Assembly (NCBI RefSeq): GCF_000422825.1
Contig: NZ_AUGU01000016.1
Location: forward strand, 1 to 64,000
Reading direction: 5' to 3'
Length of the DNA: 64,000 bases
Source of the DNA: Nocardioides insulae DSM 17944
Lineage (GTDB): Bacteria; Actinomycetota; Actinomycetes; Propionibacteriales; Nocardioidaceae
The number at the start of each line of letters is the position of its first letter. Position 1 is the stretch's first letter. The translations under genes were made by a program, and so were the position numbers. This document shows positions 25,915 through 35,283 of this stretch, piece by piece. The notes under the pieces are model-generated. The model had not been told where the DNA came from. It did not search any database and saw only the letters and a list, made by a program, of their open reading frames with translations.

Positions 25915-28900
25915 TCATAGGGACGGGTCGCTCCACCCGAGTTGGACCACCTCGACCCCGCGGTCGCGGGTCACCAGGCGACCTCGGCCCGGGATCGTCG
26001 GGGTGGGTCGCAGGTTGCCGATCAGCGGGCCCTCGTCGGGGGAGCCGGACAGCAGCAGACCCGGCATCGCGAGATCACGCATCGATTGGATGGTCGGCTC
26101 GTAGAGCGACCGCGACGCGCCACCGGACCGGCGGGCGAGGACGACGTGCAGGCCCGTGTCGCGCGCCTGCGCCAGCAGAGGTTGCAGGGCCTGGAGCGGC
26201 GAGCCCTGCTGGGTGGCGACCAGGTCGTAGTCATCCACCAGCACGAAGACCTCCGCACCGGTCCACCAGGACCGGTTGCGCAGTTGCTCGGGGGTGACGT
26301 CGGGGCCGGGGATCCGGCTCTCCAGGTACGTCGCCAGGTCGCGCAGCACCGGAGTCGCCTGGTTGGCCGAGGTGAGGTAGTTGAGGAGGTACTCGTCGGG
26401 GATCTCGCCGAGCAGCGAACGGCGGTAGTCCACGACCACCAGCTGGGCCTGCTTCGGGCTGCGGGTGCGCATCACCTCGCGGGCGTAGGACCGCAGCAGC
26501 GCGCTCTTGCCCGACTGGCCGTCACCGAAGACCAGCAGGTGCGGTTCGGAGTCGGGGTCGAGGCCGACCGGCGCGAGCTCCTTCTCGTTCACGCCGAGCA
26601 GGATCCGGCCCCCCGGGTGTTCATCGGCGGGGACCTGGGCGAGCTGCCGGATCTCGTCGAGCCGGATCTGCTCGGGTAGGAGACGCAGCTTGGGGCCGGA
26701 CGGGCCGGTCCAGGCGGCGGCGACCTTCTCGATCAGGTCGTCGACGCCGGGGCCGAGACTGTCGGCGGAGGCGATGCCGTCGATGCGCGGCAGCGAGGAG
26801 AGGAAGTGCAGCTTGCTCGGCGTCAGGCCTCGGCCCGGACGCCCGGTCGGGACCAGCGCCGCGATCTTGCGGTCGAGCTCGGAGTCGATCGGGTCGCCGA
26901 GGCGGAGCTCGAGCCGGGTGCCGAACATGTCCCGCATCGCGGCCCGGAAGTCCGCCCATCGGGTGGCCGCCGCGACGATGTGCAGGCCGAAGGTCAGGCC
27001 GCGGGTGGCGAGCTGCTGGATCTCGATCTCGAGGTCGTCGAAGTCGGCCCGCAGCGTGCTCCAGCCGTCGATGACCAGGAACACGTCGCCGTATCCGTCA
27101 TCGGCGCGACCCGCCGCCCGCCGGGTCCGATAGGTCTCGATGGAGTCGATCCCCTGTGCCCGGAAGTAGGCCTCGCGCCGGTCGACGACTCCGGTGACCT
27201 CGGCGATGATCCGCCGCACGATGTCCGGCTCCGACCTGCTGGCGACACCGGCCACGTGCGGCAGCCGGCGCAGCGGTGCGAAGGTGCCGCCGCCGAAGTC
27301 GAGCACGAAGAACTGCGACTCCAGCGGAGTCGTGGTCAAGGCGGTGCTGGCCACGATGGTGCGGGCCAGGGTGGACTTGCCGCTGCGCGGGCCGCCGACG
27401 ACGGCCACGTGACCCGCGGATCCGGACAGGTCCACGCTGAGGGTGTCGCGACGCTGCTCCCGCGGCCGGTCGACGGTGCCGAGCGGGATGGTGAGACCGC
27501 CCAGCGCCCGCCAGCTCGGCGAGACCAGCCCGGCGCTCGGATCGTGGGTCAGGCCGCCCATCAGGGCATCGAGGGTGTCGGGTACGTCGAGCGGCGGCAA
27601 CCACACCTGGTGGGCGGGCAGGCCGTGGCCCTCCATCCGCTCCACACCGATGTCGAGCAGCGACGGCTGGTTGCCCTCCCCGGCGGGCATCGGACGCGAC
27701 GCGTCCTCGTCGTCCTCGGGCAGGTCGAGTTGCCGGACCTCGGCGATGGTGAAGGGCAGGATGCCGTGGATCTTGCCGCCCTCGTCGCGGCGTACCCGAC
27801 TGCCCTTGGCGCTCGGCGGACCGGACACGTACGCCGCCTTGAACCGCACCATCGAGGTCGGGTCGGGCTTGAGGTAGCCCAGGCCGGGCACCGCCGGCAG
27901 CTCGTAGGCGTCGGGCACACCCAGCACGGCGCGCGACTCCTGGCCGGAGAAGGTGCGCAGGCCGACCCGGTAGGACAGGTGCGACTCCAGGCCGCGGAGT
28001 CGGCCCTCCTCCAGCCGCTGCGAGGCGAGCAGCAGGTGCAGACCGAGCGAGCGGCCCAGCCGGCCGATGGCGACGAAGAGGTCGATGAACTCGGGCTTGG
28101 CCGAGAGCATCTCGGAGAACTCGTCGACCACGATGAACAGTGACGGCAGCGGGGCCAGGGAAGGGTCGTTGGTCCGGGCCCTCTCGTAGTCCTTGAGCGA
28201 GGCGAAGTTGCCGGCCTCGCGGAGCAGTTCCTGGCGACGCACCATCTCGCCGGACAGGGCGTCCTGCATCCGGTCGACGAGGGTGAGTTCGTTGGCCAGG
28301 TTGGTGATCACCGCGGAAACGTGCGGCATCTCCGACATGCCCGCGAAGGTGGCACCGCCCTTGAAGTCGACCAGCACCATGTTGAGCTGCTCGGGCGGGT
28401 GGGTCATCGCCAGGCCCAGCACCAGGGTGCGGAGGAACTCCGACTTGCCCGAGCCGGTGGCACCGATGACCAGGCCGTGCGGGCCCATGCCCTGCTGGGC
28501 GGACTCCTTGATGTCGAGGTGCACGAGCCCGCCGCCGTCGCCGAGCCCGATCGGCACCCGCAGCCGGTCACGCTGCGGCCGGGGCCGCCAGGCCACCTCG
28601 GGGTCGAGGGTGCGGACGTCGCCGAGCGCGAGCAGTTCCATGAAGTCGGTGGGCCGCATGATCGCCTCGTCGCCGGCGTCGCTCTTCACGTCGGCCTCGG
28701 TGCTCACGGTGTGCAGCGGGGTGAGTCGTCTGGCGAATGCCTCCGCGGTGGCGATGTCGCACTGGTCGACGCGGGCATGGACGGCGTCCTCGCGCACCCG
28801 GATCACCGAGGCGGGATAGCGGCCGTCCTTGGCGGGCTCCTGCTCCAACTGGAATCGGAGCCGGCTCGAGTCGGTCAGCTCGTCCCATCGCACCGGCAGG

Positions 28901-29925
28901 TCGAGCACTGTCACCCCGTGGATGCCGTCCTGCGGAAGCACGTGGTTGCCCGGCGGGAGCGACACCCCGTCGAGCACGATCAGCACGTGCGGGGTGGCCG
29001 GACGCTGCTCGGCCCCGAATCGCGGCCGCTCGGCGAGATCGGTGGGCAGCAGCGAGGCCAGTTCATCGAGTGAGGTCGTGACCATCCGGACCGGGCCGAC
29101 GGCGTCGGACTCGCGGGTGCTCTGGGCGTGCGGGAGCCACTTGATCCAGTCCCAATCCGCGAGGTTGGTCTCCTCGGTGAGGACGGCGATGACGAGCTGG
29201 TTGGGGGAGTGGAAGGCGGCCGCGGAGCACAGGACCGCCCGGGCGGTCGCCCGGGCCGGCTCCTCGTCGGCGCAGATCTCGATGAAGTCGAAGGCGCGCA
29301 GGTCGATCGAGGCGGGCAGGTCGGGCTGGAGCCGGTGCACGACCAGCAGCCGGTGGAGCGCGGAGGCGGCGGCCGGGTCGACCTGATCGATCGGCGCGCT
29401 CTCGGGAGGCACCAGCTCCAGGGAGAGCGGCTGGTGACACACGCCGTACCTCACCTGGAGGAAGCGGGGGTCACCCGCGCCCAGCTCCCAGAGGCGGGAG
29501 CGCTCGTCGGCCAGCGCGACCAGGGCGGAGGGGTCGGGATGCTGCCAGGTCAGGGCCCGGCGCTGGGCGTCGGCGGCCTTGCGTGCCGTGGAGCGGACGC
29601 TGGCGAGGTAGCGCAGGTAGTCGGTGCGCGACCCGGTGACCTGCTGATGCCGCTGCTTGCGCTGGCGATCGATCTGCACGACCACGAAACCGAGGGTGGC
29701 GAACAGGAACATCCCGGCCGCGATGTACTGCCGCCCGCCGGTGCTGCTCCCGCTCATGGTGGCGACCAGGACGATCGAGCCGAGACTTCCCAGCATGGGG
29801 ATGGCGTTCATCAGTACGCCGGCGGCGCCCTCGGCCTGCTCGATCTGCGGCGGCGGCTGGAGCTGCAGCTGGCCGGCGGGCATCTCGGGCTCGTCGAGTC
29901 GTCCGCCCCGGAGCGTCGTCGTCAC
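25915..29925 (-). CDS. eccC: Type VII secretion ATPase EccC (fused EccCa/EccCb)
   Basis: A 1336-residue protein and the motor of the ESX machine. Two membrane segments (about 44-58, 66-84) precede three FtsK/SpoIIIE ATPase domains. Walker A motifs are GATGSGKS (488-495), GGPRSGKS (844-851) and GDGQSGKS (1134-1141). Domain 1 keeps the Walker B acid pair DE (601-602). Domain 2 reads IDGW (952-955) and domain 3 VDDY, so these probably bind rather than hydrolyse ATP, as is usual for EccC. GTG 29925 is supported by AGGGGAAG upstream and by the first membrane segment. It is divergent from the eccD-esx-eccB-mycP arm. Confidence 0.95.
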   Translation of the reverse strand: MTTTLRGGRLDEPEMPAGQLQLQPPPQIEQAEGAAGVLMNAIPMLGSLGSIVLVATMSGSSTGGRQYIAAGMFLFATLGFVVVQIDRQRKQRHQQVTGSRTDYLRYLASVRSTARKAADAQRRALTWQHPDPSALVALADERSRLWELGAGDPRFLQVRYGVCHQPLSLELVPPESAPIDQVDPAAASALHRLLVVHRLQPDLPASIDLRAFDFIEICADEEPARATARAVLCSAAAFHSPNQLVIAVLTEETNLADWDWIKWLPHAQSTRESDAVGPVRMVTTSLDELASLLPTDLAERPRFGAEQRPATPHVLIVLDGVSLPPGNHVLPQDGIHGVTVLDLPVRWDELTDSSRLRFQLEQEPAKDGRYPASVIRVREDAVHARVDQCDIATAEAFARRLTPLHTVSTEADVKSDAGDEAIMRPTDFMELLALGDVRTLDPEVAWRPRPQRDRLRVPIGLGDGGGLVHLDIKESAQQGMGPHGLVIGATGSGKSEFLRTLVLGLAMTHPPEQLNMVLVDFKGGATFAGMSEMPHVSAVITNLANELTLVDRMQDALSGEMVRRQELLREAGNFASLKDYERARTNDPSLAPLPSLFIVVDEFSEMLSAKPEFIDLFVAIGRLGRSLGLHLLLASQRLEEGRLRGLESHLSYRVGLRTFSGQESRAVLGVPDAYELPAVPGLGYLKPDPTSMVRFKAAYVSGPPSAKGSRVRRDEGGKIHGILPFTIAEVRQLDLPEDDEDASRPMPAGEGNQPSLLDIGVERMEGHGLPAHQVWLPPLDVPDTLDALMGGLTHDPSAGLVSPSWRALGGLTIPLGTVDRPREQRRDTLSVDLSGSAGHVAVVGGPRSGKSTLARTIVASTALTTTPLESQFFVLDFGGGTFAPLRRLPHVAGVASRSEPDIVRRIIAEVTGVVDRREAYFRAQGIDSIETYRTRRAAGRADDGYGDVFLVIDGWSTLRADFDDLEIEIQQLATRGLTFGLHIVAAATRWADFRAAMRDMFGTRLELRLGDPIDSELDRKIAALVPTGRPGRGLTPSKLHFLSSLPRIDGIASADSLGPGVDDLIEKVAAAWTGPSGPKLRLLPEQIRLDEIRQLAQVPADEHPGGRILLGVNEKELAPVGLDPDSEPHLLVFGDGQSGKSALLRSYAREVMRTRSPKQAQLVVVDYRRSLLGEIPDEYLLNYLTSANQATPVLRDLATYLESRIPGPDVTPEQLRNRSWWTGAEVFVLVDDYDLVATQQGSPLQALQPLLAQARDTGLHVVLARRSGGASRSLYEPTIQSMRDLAMPGLLLSGSPDEGPLIGNLRPTPTIPGRGRLVTRDRGVEVVQLGWSDPSL

Positions 29926-30045
29926 TGTGCTTCCCCTGGTTTCCCTGGTCGGTGTCGCCCTACGGCCGCGGCCCGGCCTGATCGGCCGGTTGGTCCGTGC
30001 TGCCGGGCGCGCCCGCGCGGCCGTTCCGTGCGACTGTGCCGCTCG

Positions 30046-30051
30046 ACTATA
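30046..30051 (-). promoter_or_regulatory. -10 box TATAGT upstream of eccC
   Basis: TATAGT on the minus strand lies 120 nt before the eccC start, within the 290-bp eccC/eccD divergent region, and would give a leader of about 115 nt. No clear -35 box is visible, and I saw no other strong signal in this region. Confidence 0.4.
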
Positions 30052-30215
30052 GAGCCGGCCCCGGACACCCACTACTCTGCCGGTTCTAGGAGACCGGGGC
30101 GAGGTCGTGGTGCGGACCCGCCGGTCGCGGTTCGGCACGCCGTACCTGAGACTAGGCGTGACCGGGTCCTTCACGACCCCCGGCGCGGGCGACGAGCAGA
30201 TCAGGAGGCAGCAAG

Positions 30216-31595
30216 GTGGCGAGCGGTGGATCGTTGGCGAGCAGCCTCGCGCTGAGCGTCCACGGCCCGGCGGGTGTCGTCGACCTGGTGGTGCCGCAGG
30301 ACGCTGCCGCGGTCGACCTGGCCCGGGAGTACGCCGCGGTGGCCGGCCTGAGCGCAGCACCGGCGCTGGTGACCAGGAGCGGTCGCACGCTCCCTGCGGA
30401 CCAGCCGTTGGTCGACGCCGGCGTCGTCACCGGCGACCTGTTGGCCGCCACCGATCCCCTCTTCGCCGCCGCGGAGCATCACGCGGGAGGCTCCGCCGCC
30501 GGAGACCAACACGTCGGCCCGCGGGAGGGGCGGCCAGGTGCCGCCTCCGCCCTCTGGGTCACCGTCGCTGCGGCCGCCGCGGTGCTCGCCGGGTGGCTGG
30601 GCGCCCGCTCGGACGGGCTCTCCCATCAGATGGTGATCGGTCTGCTGGCGGCCGCGGCGCTCACCGGCCTGGTGCCCGTGGGCAGGTACGCCGAGCGGCG
30701 GGCCGTGACCGCCCCGGCGTTCGCGGCCGCGGCGGCCTTCGCCTACGGATGGGAGCCGGTCCCCGAACGACTTCCGACCCTGATCGGTACCGCCGCCCTC
30801 TTCGGCGCGGTCACCGCCGGGGTGGTGCGGGCCCTGGACCGACGTGCCGATGAGGCCCTCAAGGTGTGGATGGTCGGCGGCATCGGGCTGTTCCTGCTCA
30901 CGACCGTCGCCGCCCTGCTGGACCGCGAGCCCCAGGTGGTGTGGGCGGTGGTGCTCGGCGTCGGCATGCTCGCCGCCAGGTTCGTACCGATGTACGCCAT
31001 CGACGTCCCGGACCACTATCTGCTGGAGTTGGACCGGCTCTCGGTGAGCGCCTGGTCCGCCCGCGCCCAGCCCCCCGGCCGGCGCAACCGCACCATCGTG
31101 CCCGCCTCGGCCGTGTCCAACGTCGCCGAGAAGGGAGCGCGGCTGCTCCTGGCCGGAGCCGTCGCGGTCTTCGTCGCGACCGCCCTCGCGGCCCCGCTGC
31201 TGCTGACCGCGGCCGACCTGCCGATCGACCACGGTGGTGCTCAGGCACTGGTCCTGTTCACCGGTGCCGCGCTGCTGCTCGCCGCCCGCAGTTACCGCTA
31301 CGCCGCGGCACGGACACTGCTGCGCCTGGCCGGCCTGGCGTGTTGGGCGGCGCTGTTGGCGACGCTGCTCGACGAATGGGGCCCCGCAGGCCTGTGGACG
31401 CTCGCGCTGGTCGCCGTCGTACTGGCCGCGGTGCTGGTCGTGGCCGCGGTCGCGACCGGGCGCGGATGGCGCTCTGCCTGGTGGTCGCGTCGGGCCGAGG
31501 TGGCGGAGGGATTGTGCGGTGCCGCGGCGCTCGCGGCACTGGTCGTGGCCACCGGCCTGGTGCGCTCGCTGTGGGAATCAGGAATCAGTGTTTAG
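30216..31595 (+). CDS. eccD: Type VII secretion membrane protein EccD, first paralogue
   Basis: A 459-residue protein. Residues about 10-85 form the ubiquitin-like (YukD) domain (LSVHGPAGVVDLVVPQ to VTGDLLAA). About 11 membrane segments follow from residue 110. EccD forms the dimeric barrel around the ESX pore. GTG 30216 has AGGAGG 7 nt upstream. It is the first gene of the plus-strand arm, followed by two WXG100 genes and a second, clearly different eccD. Two distinct EccD proteins could form a heterodimer. The lineage may instead use two separate machines. Confidence 0.8.
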   Translation: MASGGSLASSLALSVHGPAGVVDLVVPQDAAAVDLAREYAAVAGLSAAPALVTRSGRTLPADQPLVDAGVVTGDLLAATDPLFAAAEHHAGGSAAGDQHVGPREGRPGAASALWVTVAAAAAVLAGWLGARSDGLSHQMVIGLLAAAALTGLVPVGRYAERRAVTAPAFAAAAAFAYGWEPVPERLPTLIGTAALFGAVTAGVVRALDRRADEALKVWMVGGIGLFLLTTVAALLDREPQVVWAVVLGVGMLAARFVPMYAIDVPDHYLLELDRLSVSAWSARAQPPGRRNRTIVPASAVSNVAEKGARLLLAGAVAVFVATALAAPLLLTAADLPIDHGGAQALVLFTGAALLLAARSYRYAAARTLLRLAGLACWAALLATLLDEWGPAGLWTLALVAVVLAAVLVVAAVATGRGWRSAWWSRRAEVAEGLCGAAALAALVVATGLVRSLWESGISV

Positions 31596-31709
31596 ACCCT
31601 GATCGACCGGGCATACACCCTGCCGTCCGGCCTCCGGGGCGGGCCCAAGGATCGACATACTCGATGTACCAACTCGGCGGCGTCATGCCGTACGGGGAAA
31701 GGAAACGAC

Positions 31710-32024
31710 ATGGCGCAGGGAAACTTCGGGCAGGGTGAGGGCACTCTCTCCAAGGCCGCCGAGATGGTCCGTGAGGCCAAGGGCGACTTCGACAACCTGG
31801 CCTCGCAACTGAGCAGCCAGATCGACGGCGCGCGTGCGCAGTGGAAGGGCCAGGGCGGTAACGCCTTCTTCGCCCTCCACCAGGCCTGGACCGAGAAGCA
31901 GCGCACCGTGGTCTCGGCCCTCAACGAGTTCGAGAGCTCGCTCCGCTCGACCGAGAAGGACAACGTCAGCACCGACGACACCCAGTCCCAGAACTTCGCC
32001 GGCTTCCAGAACCGCCTCGGCTGA
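31710..32024 (+). CDS. WXG100-family secreted protein (EsxA/EsxB-like), first of pair
   Basis: A 104-residue helical hairpin protein. The turn motif is ARAQWKGQGG, with Trp 45 and WXG reading WKG. There is no signal peptide, as expected for type VII substrates. The C-terminal tail (DTQSQNFAGFQNRLG) lacks a clear YxxxD/E signal, so export probably depends on the partner encoded 33 nt downstream. The ribosome site is GGAAAGGAA. It sits between two eccD genes, a hallmark position for esx pairs. Confidence 0.92.
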   Translation: MAQGNFGQGEGTLSKAAEMVREAKGDFDNLASQLSSQIDGARAQWKGQGGNAFFALHQAWTEKQRTVVSALNEFESSLRSTEKDNVSTDDTQSQNFAGFQNRLG

Positions 32025-32057
32025 CCGGCCACCTACGAGTTTCAAGGAGAATCAGTG

Positions 32058-32351
32058 ATGAACGACGGCATCCTTGTCAACCACGGCGGCCTCGAGCAGG
32101 TCGCGGCCGACCTCGCCACGGGCGTGAAGAAGATCGAGCAGCGCCTCGACCGCCTGGAGAACGAGCTGGCCCCGCTGAAGAGCGACTGGGAGGGTAACGC
32201 CCAGGCCGCCTACCACCAGGCCAAGGCCAAGTGGGACCAGGCCATCAACGAGATGCAGACCCTGCTGGCGCAGACCGGCACCGCGGTCCAGAACTCCAAC
32301 CAGGAGTACGCCGCCGCCGACAAGCGCGGCGCGGCCGCCTTCGGTGGCTGA
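32058..32351 (+). CDS. WXG100-family secreted protein (EsxB-like), second of pair, with export signal
   Basis: A 97-residue helical hairpin with WEG at 44-46 and a C-terminal YxxxD signal, YAAAD at 84-88. This is the general type VII export signal recognised by EccC, so this partner carries the targeting function for the heterodimer. ATG 32058 is chosen over GTG 32055 because AAGGAG then lies 8 nt upstream. It ends before a hairpin that may reduce read-through into the second eccD gene. Confidence 0.92.
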   Translation: MNDGILVNHGGLEQVAADLATGVKKIEQRLDRLENELAPLKSDWEGNAQAAYHQAKAKWDQAINEMQTLLAQTGTAVQNSNQEYAAADKRGAAAFGG

Positions 32352-32389
32352 ACGAGCAGTGCTCTAGTCTCACTCCGGTGAGCACTCAC

Positions 32390-32418
32390 AAGGGGTCGGC
32401 GGGTAGCGCCGGCCCCTT
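32390..32418 (+). terminator. Hairpin after the esx pair, possible attenuating terminator
   Basis: AAGGGGTCGGCG (32390-32401) pairs with CGCCGGCCCCTT (32407-32418) with one G-T wobble and a 5-nt loop. It would let the esx pair be expressed at a higher level than the downstream machine genes. Confidence 0.55.
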
Positions 32419-32497
32419 CGTGCGCGATGGTTTGCAAACCGATGACGAGCTGGCCACAGCCGAGCAGGCTGAGGACGGCTGACGGCAAGGAGTGGTG

Positions 32498-33859
32498 ATG
32501 TCGCAGGCGCCCGTTGGAGCCTCGGGACTGGTTCGGGTGACGGTGGCCTCGGGGGCTCGGCGCGTCGATCTGGTGCTGCCCGGGTCGATCCCGGTGGCCG
32601 AGCTCGTGCCTGAGCTGGCGCGCAGCGTGGGCCTGCTCGACGCCGCCACCGTGTACGGCGGCTACAGCGTGGTCACCGCCGAGGGTCGCGAACTGGCCAC
32701 CGACATCGGGCTGATCGCCCAGGGGATCGAGGACGGCGGCGTCCTCACCCTCGGTGCCGGCGCCGACAAGGAAGCTCCGCGTGTCTACGACGACATCGTC
32801 GAAGCGATGACCGACGTCGTCGAGCGTGACCTCACCCCGTGGCAGCCGGCCGCGGGCCGGCGTACCGCCCTGTGGGCCGCGGGGCTGCTGCTCGCCCTGG
32901 GCGCGGTCGCGCTGTTCGTGCAGCGCGACTCGTTGCTCGCCGGAGTGACCGCGGCGGTGCTCGCGGTGGCCCTGGTGACCGGGGCGATCGTGCTCTCCCG
33001 AGCCCAGCGTGAGCCCGCGGCCGCGGTCGCGGTCGGTTGGATCGGTACGGCGTACGCCGGGATGGCCGGTTTCATGCTCGGGTCCCAGGTGTTCGACGGT
33101 CCGACCTGGGGGCTGCCCCTGGCCTGCGCCGGCGCGGGTGCCCTCCTCCTGGGCGCCGTCGCGCTGCTCGGGCTGGGCCAGGGACGCACGCTGGTCATCC
33201 CCGGCGTCGTGGTGGGCGCGATCCTGCTGGTGGCCGGCGGCCTGGTCGATCTGGCCGGCTGGGACCCCGCGGTGGTCCTCTGCACCGTGCTCGTCGTCGT
33301 GGTGCTGGCGGGGAGTGTCTTCCCGTGGTTGGCACTGGGCATGACCACCACGGACGTGGATCAGTTGTTCACCCACGCCGACATCACCGCCGAGCCGGAC
33401 GAGATCGACGCGGCCAAGGTCACCGACGACGCCCGGGTCGCCCACGAGATCCTGATCGCGGTCACCGGCACCGTCGGACTGCTGCTGGTGCTGGTCACCC
33501 CCTTCGCGGTCGGGCTCGGGCTGTGGGGCACGCTGCTCGCCGTGGCGGCCTGCATCGTGGTGATGACCCGCACCCGGCAGTACCGCGTCGGCGCGGAGGT
33601 GCTGGTCGGCCTCGTCTCCGGCATCGCCGGCCTCCTGGTCACCGCCGCCGCCGTCATCGTCCTGCACCCGGACTGGCGGCCCACGGTCGCGGTGGTCCTG
33701 GCCGTGGCCGGCGGGCTGCTGCTGGCCGCCACCCTCGTGCCCGGCGAGCCCTCGCTGCGCCGTGGACGGATCGGCGACATCGTGGAGACGATCGGGCTGC
33801 TCGCCCTCATCCCGCTGCTGGTGCTCGCCAGCGGTGTGCTCGGCTCCATGGGGTTCTGA
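32498..33859 (+). CDS. eccD: Type VII secretion membrane protein EccD, second paralogue
   Basis: A 453-residue protein with an N-terminal ubiquitin-like domain (VRVTVASGARRVDLVLPGSIPV to GGVLTLGAG) and about 11 membrane segments. It has the long cytoplasmic linker of EccD (RVYDDIVEAMTDVVERDLTPW), which the first paralogue lacks, so this is the closer match to mycobacterial EccD. ATG 32498 is chosen with AAGGAG 5 nt upstream; GTG 32492 and 32495 are alternatives. It overlaps eccB by one base (TGATG). Confidence 0.88.
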   Translation: MSQAPVGASGLVRVTVASGARRVDLVLPGSIPVAELVPELARSVGLLDAATVYGGYSVVTAEGRELATDIGLIAQGIEDGGVLTLGAGADKEAPRVYDDIVEAMTDVVERDLTPWQPAAGRRTALWAAGLLLALGAVALFVQRDSLLAGVTAAVLAVALVTGAIVLSRAQREPAAAVAVGWIGTAYAGMAGFMLGSQVFDGPTWGLPLACAGAGALLLGAVALLGLGQGRTLVIPGVVVGAILLVAGGLVDLAGWDPAVVLCTVLVVVVLAGSVFPWLALGMTTTDVDQLFTHADITAEPDEIDAAKVTDDARVAHEILIAVTGTVGLLLVLVTPFAVGLGLWGTLLAVAACIVVMTRTRQYRVGAEVLVGLVSGIAGLLVTAAAVIVLHPDWRPTVAVVLAVAGGLLLAATLVPGEPSLRRGRIGDIVETIGLLALIPLLVLASGVLGSMGF

Positions 33860-35283
33860 TGGCGACCAAGAAGGACCTCGTCGAGGCGCACTCCTTCACC
33901 CGCCGCAGGCTGGTGACCGCCTTCCTCTCCGGCGCTCCGGGAGGGCGTGAGGTCGAGCCGTCCCGCCCCGGTCGCACCGTGGTCGGAGGCGTCGCGCTCG
34001 CCGTGCTGCTGGTCGCCGCCGCGGCCATCGGCTCGGTGCTCTCGCCCCGGACCCCGGCCGACTGGAAGCAGCCGGGTCTGGTCATCTCCAAGGACACCGG
34101 TGAGCGGTACGTCATCCTCGACGAGGAGGACGGCGGCGAGTCCGAGCTCCGCCCGGTCATCAACGTCACCTCCGCGCAGCTCCTGCTCGGGGTCGGTGTC
34201 AAGCCGACCATCGTGCAGCAGGACGCCCTGGACGGCGAGTCGCCGGGCGAGGACATCGGCATCCTGGGGGCCCCGCAGCAGCTGCCCACCAGCAGCGACT
34301 TCATCAACACCGGCTGGACCGCCTGCACCGCCGCGCAGTCGACCGCGATGCGCGTCCACATCGGCACCGACTCCGGGGTCACCGGTGCCCCCGACAGTGC
34401 GACGCTGGTCAGGTCCGGCGGCGAGGTCTGGATGATCGCGCAGGCCTACCGCACCGCGGATGCCTCCGAGCCGGAGGCGTTCCGCTACCTGGTGCCCAAC
34501 TCCGCCGGACGCGACGGGATGCTTCAGGATCTGGGGCTGCCGCCGGCCAGCAGCGCGCGAGCGGTGTCGCAGCAGTGGCTGGGCCTTTTCCCGCAGGGCG
34601 GACCTCTCGGCCCGCAGACACTGTCCTTCCCCGGCGCCGGCGAGGTCGTCACCGCGCCCGGCCTGCAGCCCGGTGCCAAGGTGGGTGACCTGCTCGAGGC
34701 GGAGGACGGCGACCTGTTCGTCTTCGCCACCCCCGACGGCGAGATGGTCCCCCTCGACACCTTCGAAAGGATCGTCTACACCGGCACCGTCGACGCCAAG
34801 ACCTGGCCGGGCTCGACCCCGCAGGGCCGACTCGGCGTCTCTCCCGCGGACACGGCGCACTGGCCGGACGCTCCGCCGTCCGCCGACCCCGTGCGCGGCG
34901 AGACCTGCGCCGTCCTGCACGCGCAGGAGGGCGAGCCACCCTTCGTCACGCTGGCCACCGACCCGACCGAGGACCACAGCGCGGCCGAGGTCGAGCCGGG
35001 CGACCGGAGGGCGACGATCGACCCCGGGCACGGCGCCCTGGTCAACACCGGCGACTGGACCTCCTCCACGAGCACCACCACCTACGTCGTGGACAACAAC
35101 GCCAAGGCCTACTCACTGCAGGGACAGCAGACCCTCGAGCGCCTCGAGTACGACGAGGAGGCGACGCCCCTGATCCCCGACGCGTGGATCGAGGTCCTCA
35201 ACAAGGGCGTGCCGCTCTCCAGCCAACTGGCGCTCTGCCCGCCCGTGGAGCCCGACACCGAGCCGGTCACGGAGTGCCCGTGA
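33859..35283 (+). CDS. eccB: Type VII secretion protein EccB
   Basis: A 474-residue protein. A short cytoplasmic N-terminus with the EccB signature (KDLVEAHSFTRRRLVTAFLSG) is followed by one membrane segment (about 41-60) and a large extracytoplasmic domain with several cysteines (TACTAAQ, ETCAVL, LALCPP). EccB forms the outer face of the ESX pore. The start overlaps the eccD stop by one base, and the stop overlaps mycP as GTGA. Confidence 0.95.
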   Translation: MATKKDLVEAHSFTRRRLVTAFLSGAPGGREVEPSRPGRTVVGGVALAVLLVAAAAIGSVLSPRTPADWKQPGLVISKDTGERYVILDEEDGGESELRPVINVTSAQLLLGVGVKPTIVQQDALDGESPGEDIGILGAPQQLPTSSDFINTGWTACTAAQSTAMRVHIGTDSGVTGAPDSATLVRSGGEVWMIAQAYRTADASEPEAFRYLVPNSAGRDGMLQDLGLPPASSARAVSQQWLGLFPQGGPLGPQTLSFPGAGEVVTAPGLQPGAKVGDLLEAEDGDLFVFATPDGEMVPLDTFERIVYTGTVDAKTWPGSTPQGRLGVSPADTAHWPDAPPSADPVRGETCAVLHAQEGEPPFVTLATDPTEDHSAAEVEPGDRRATIDPGHGALVNTGDWTSSTSTTTYVVDNNAKAYSLQGQQTLERLEYDEEATPLIPDAWIEVLNKGVPLSSQLALCPPVEPDTEPVTECP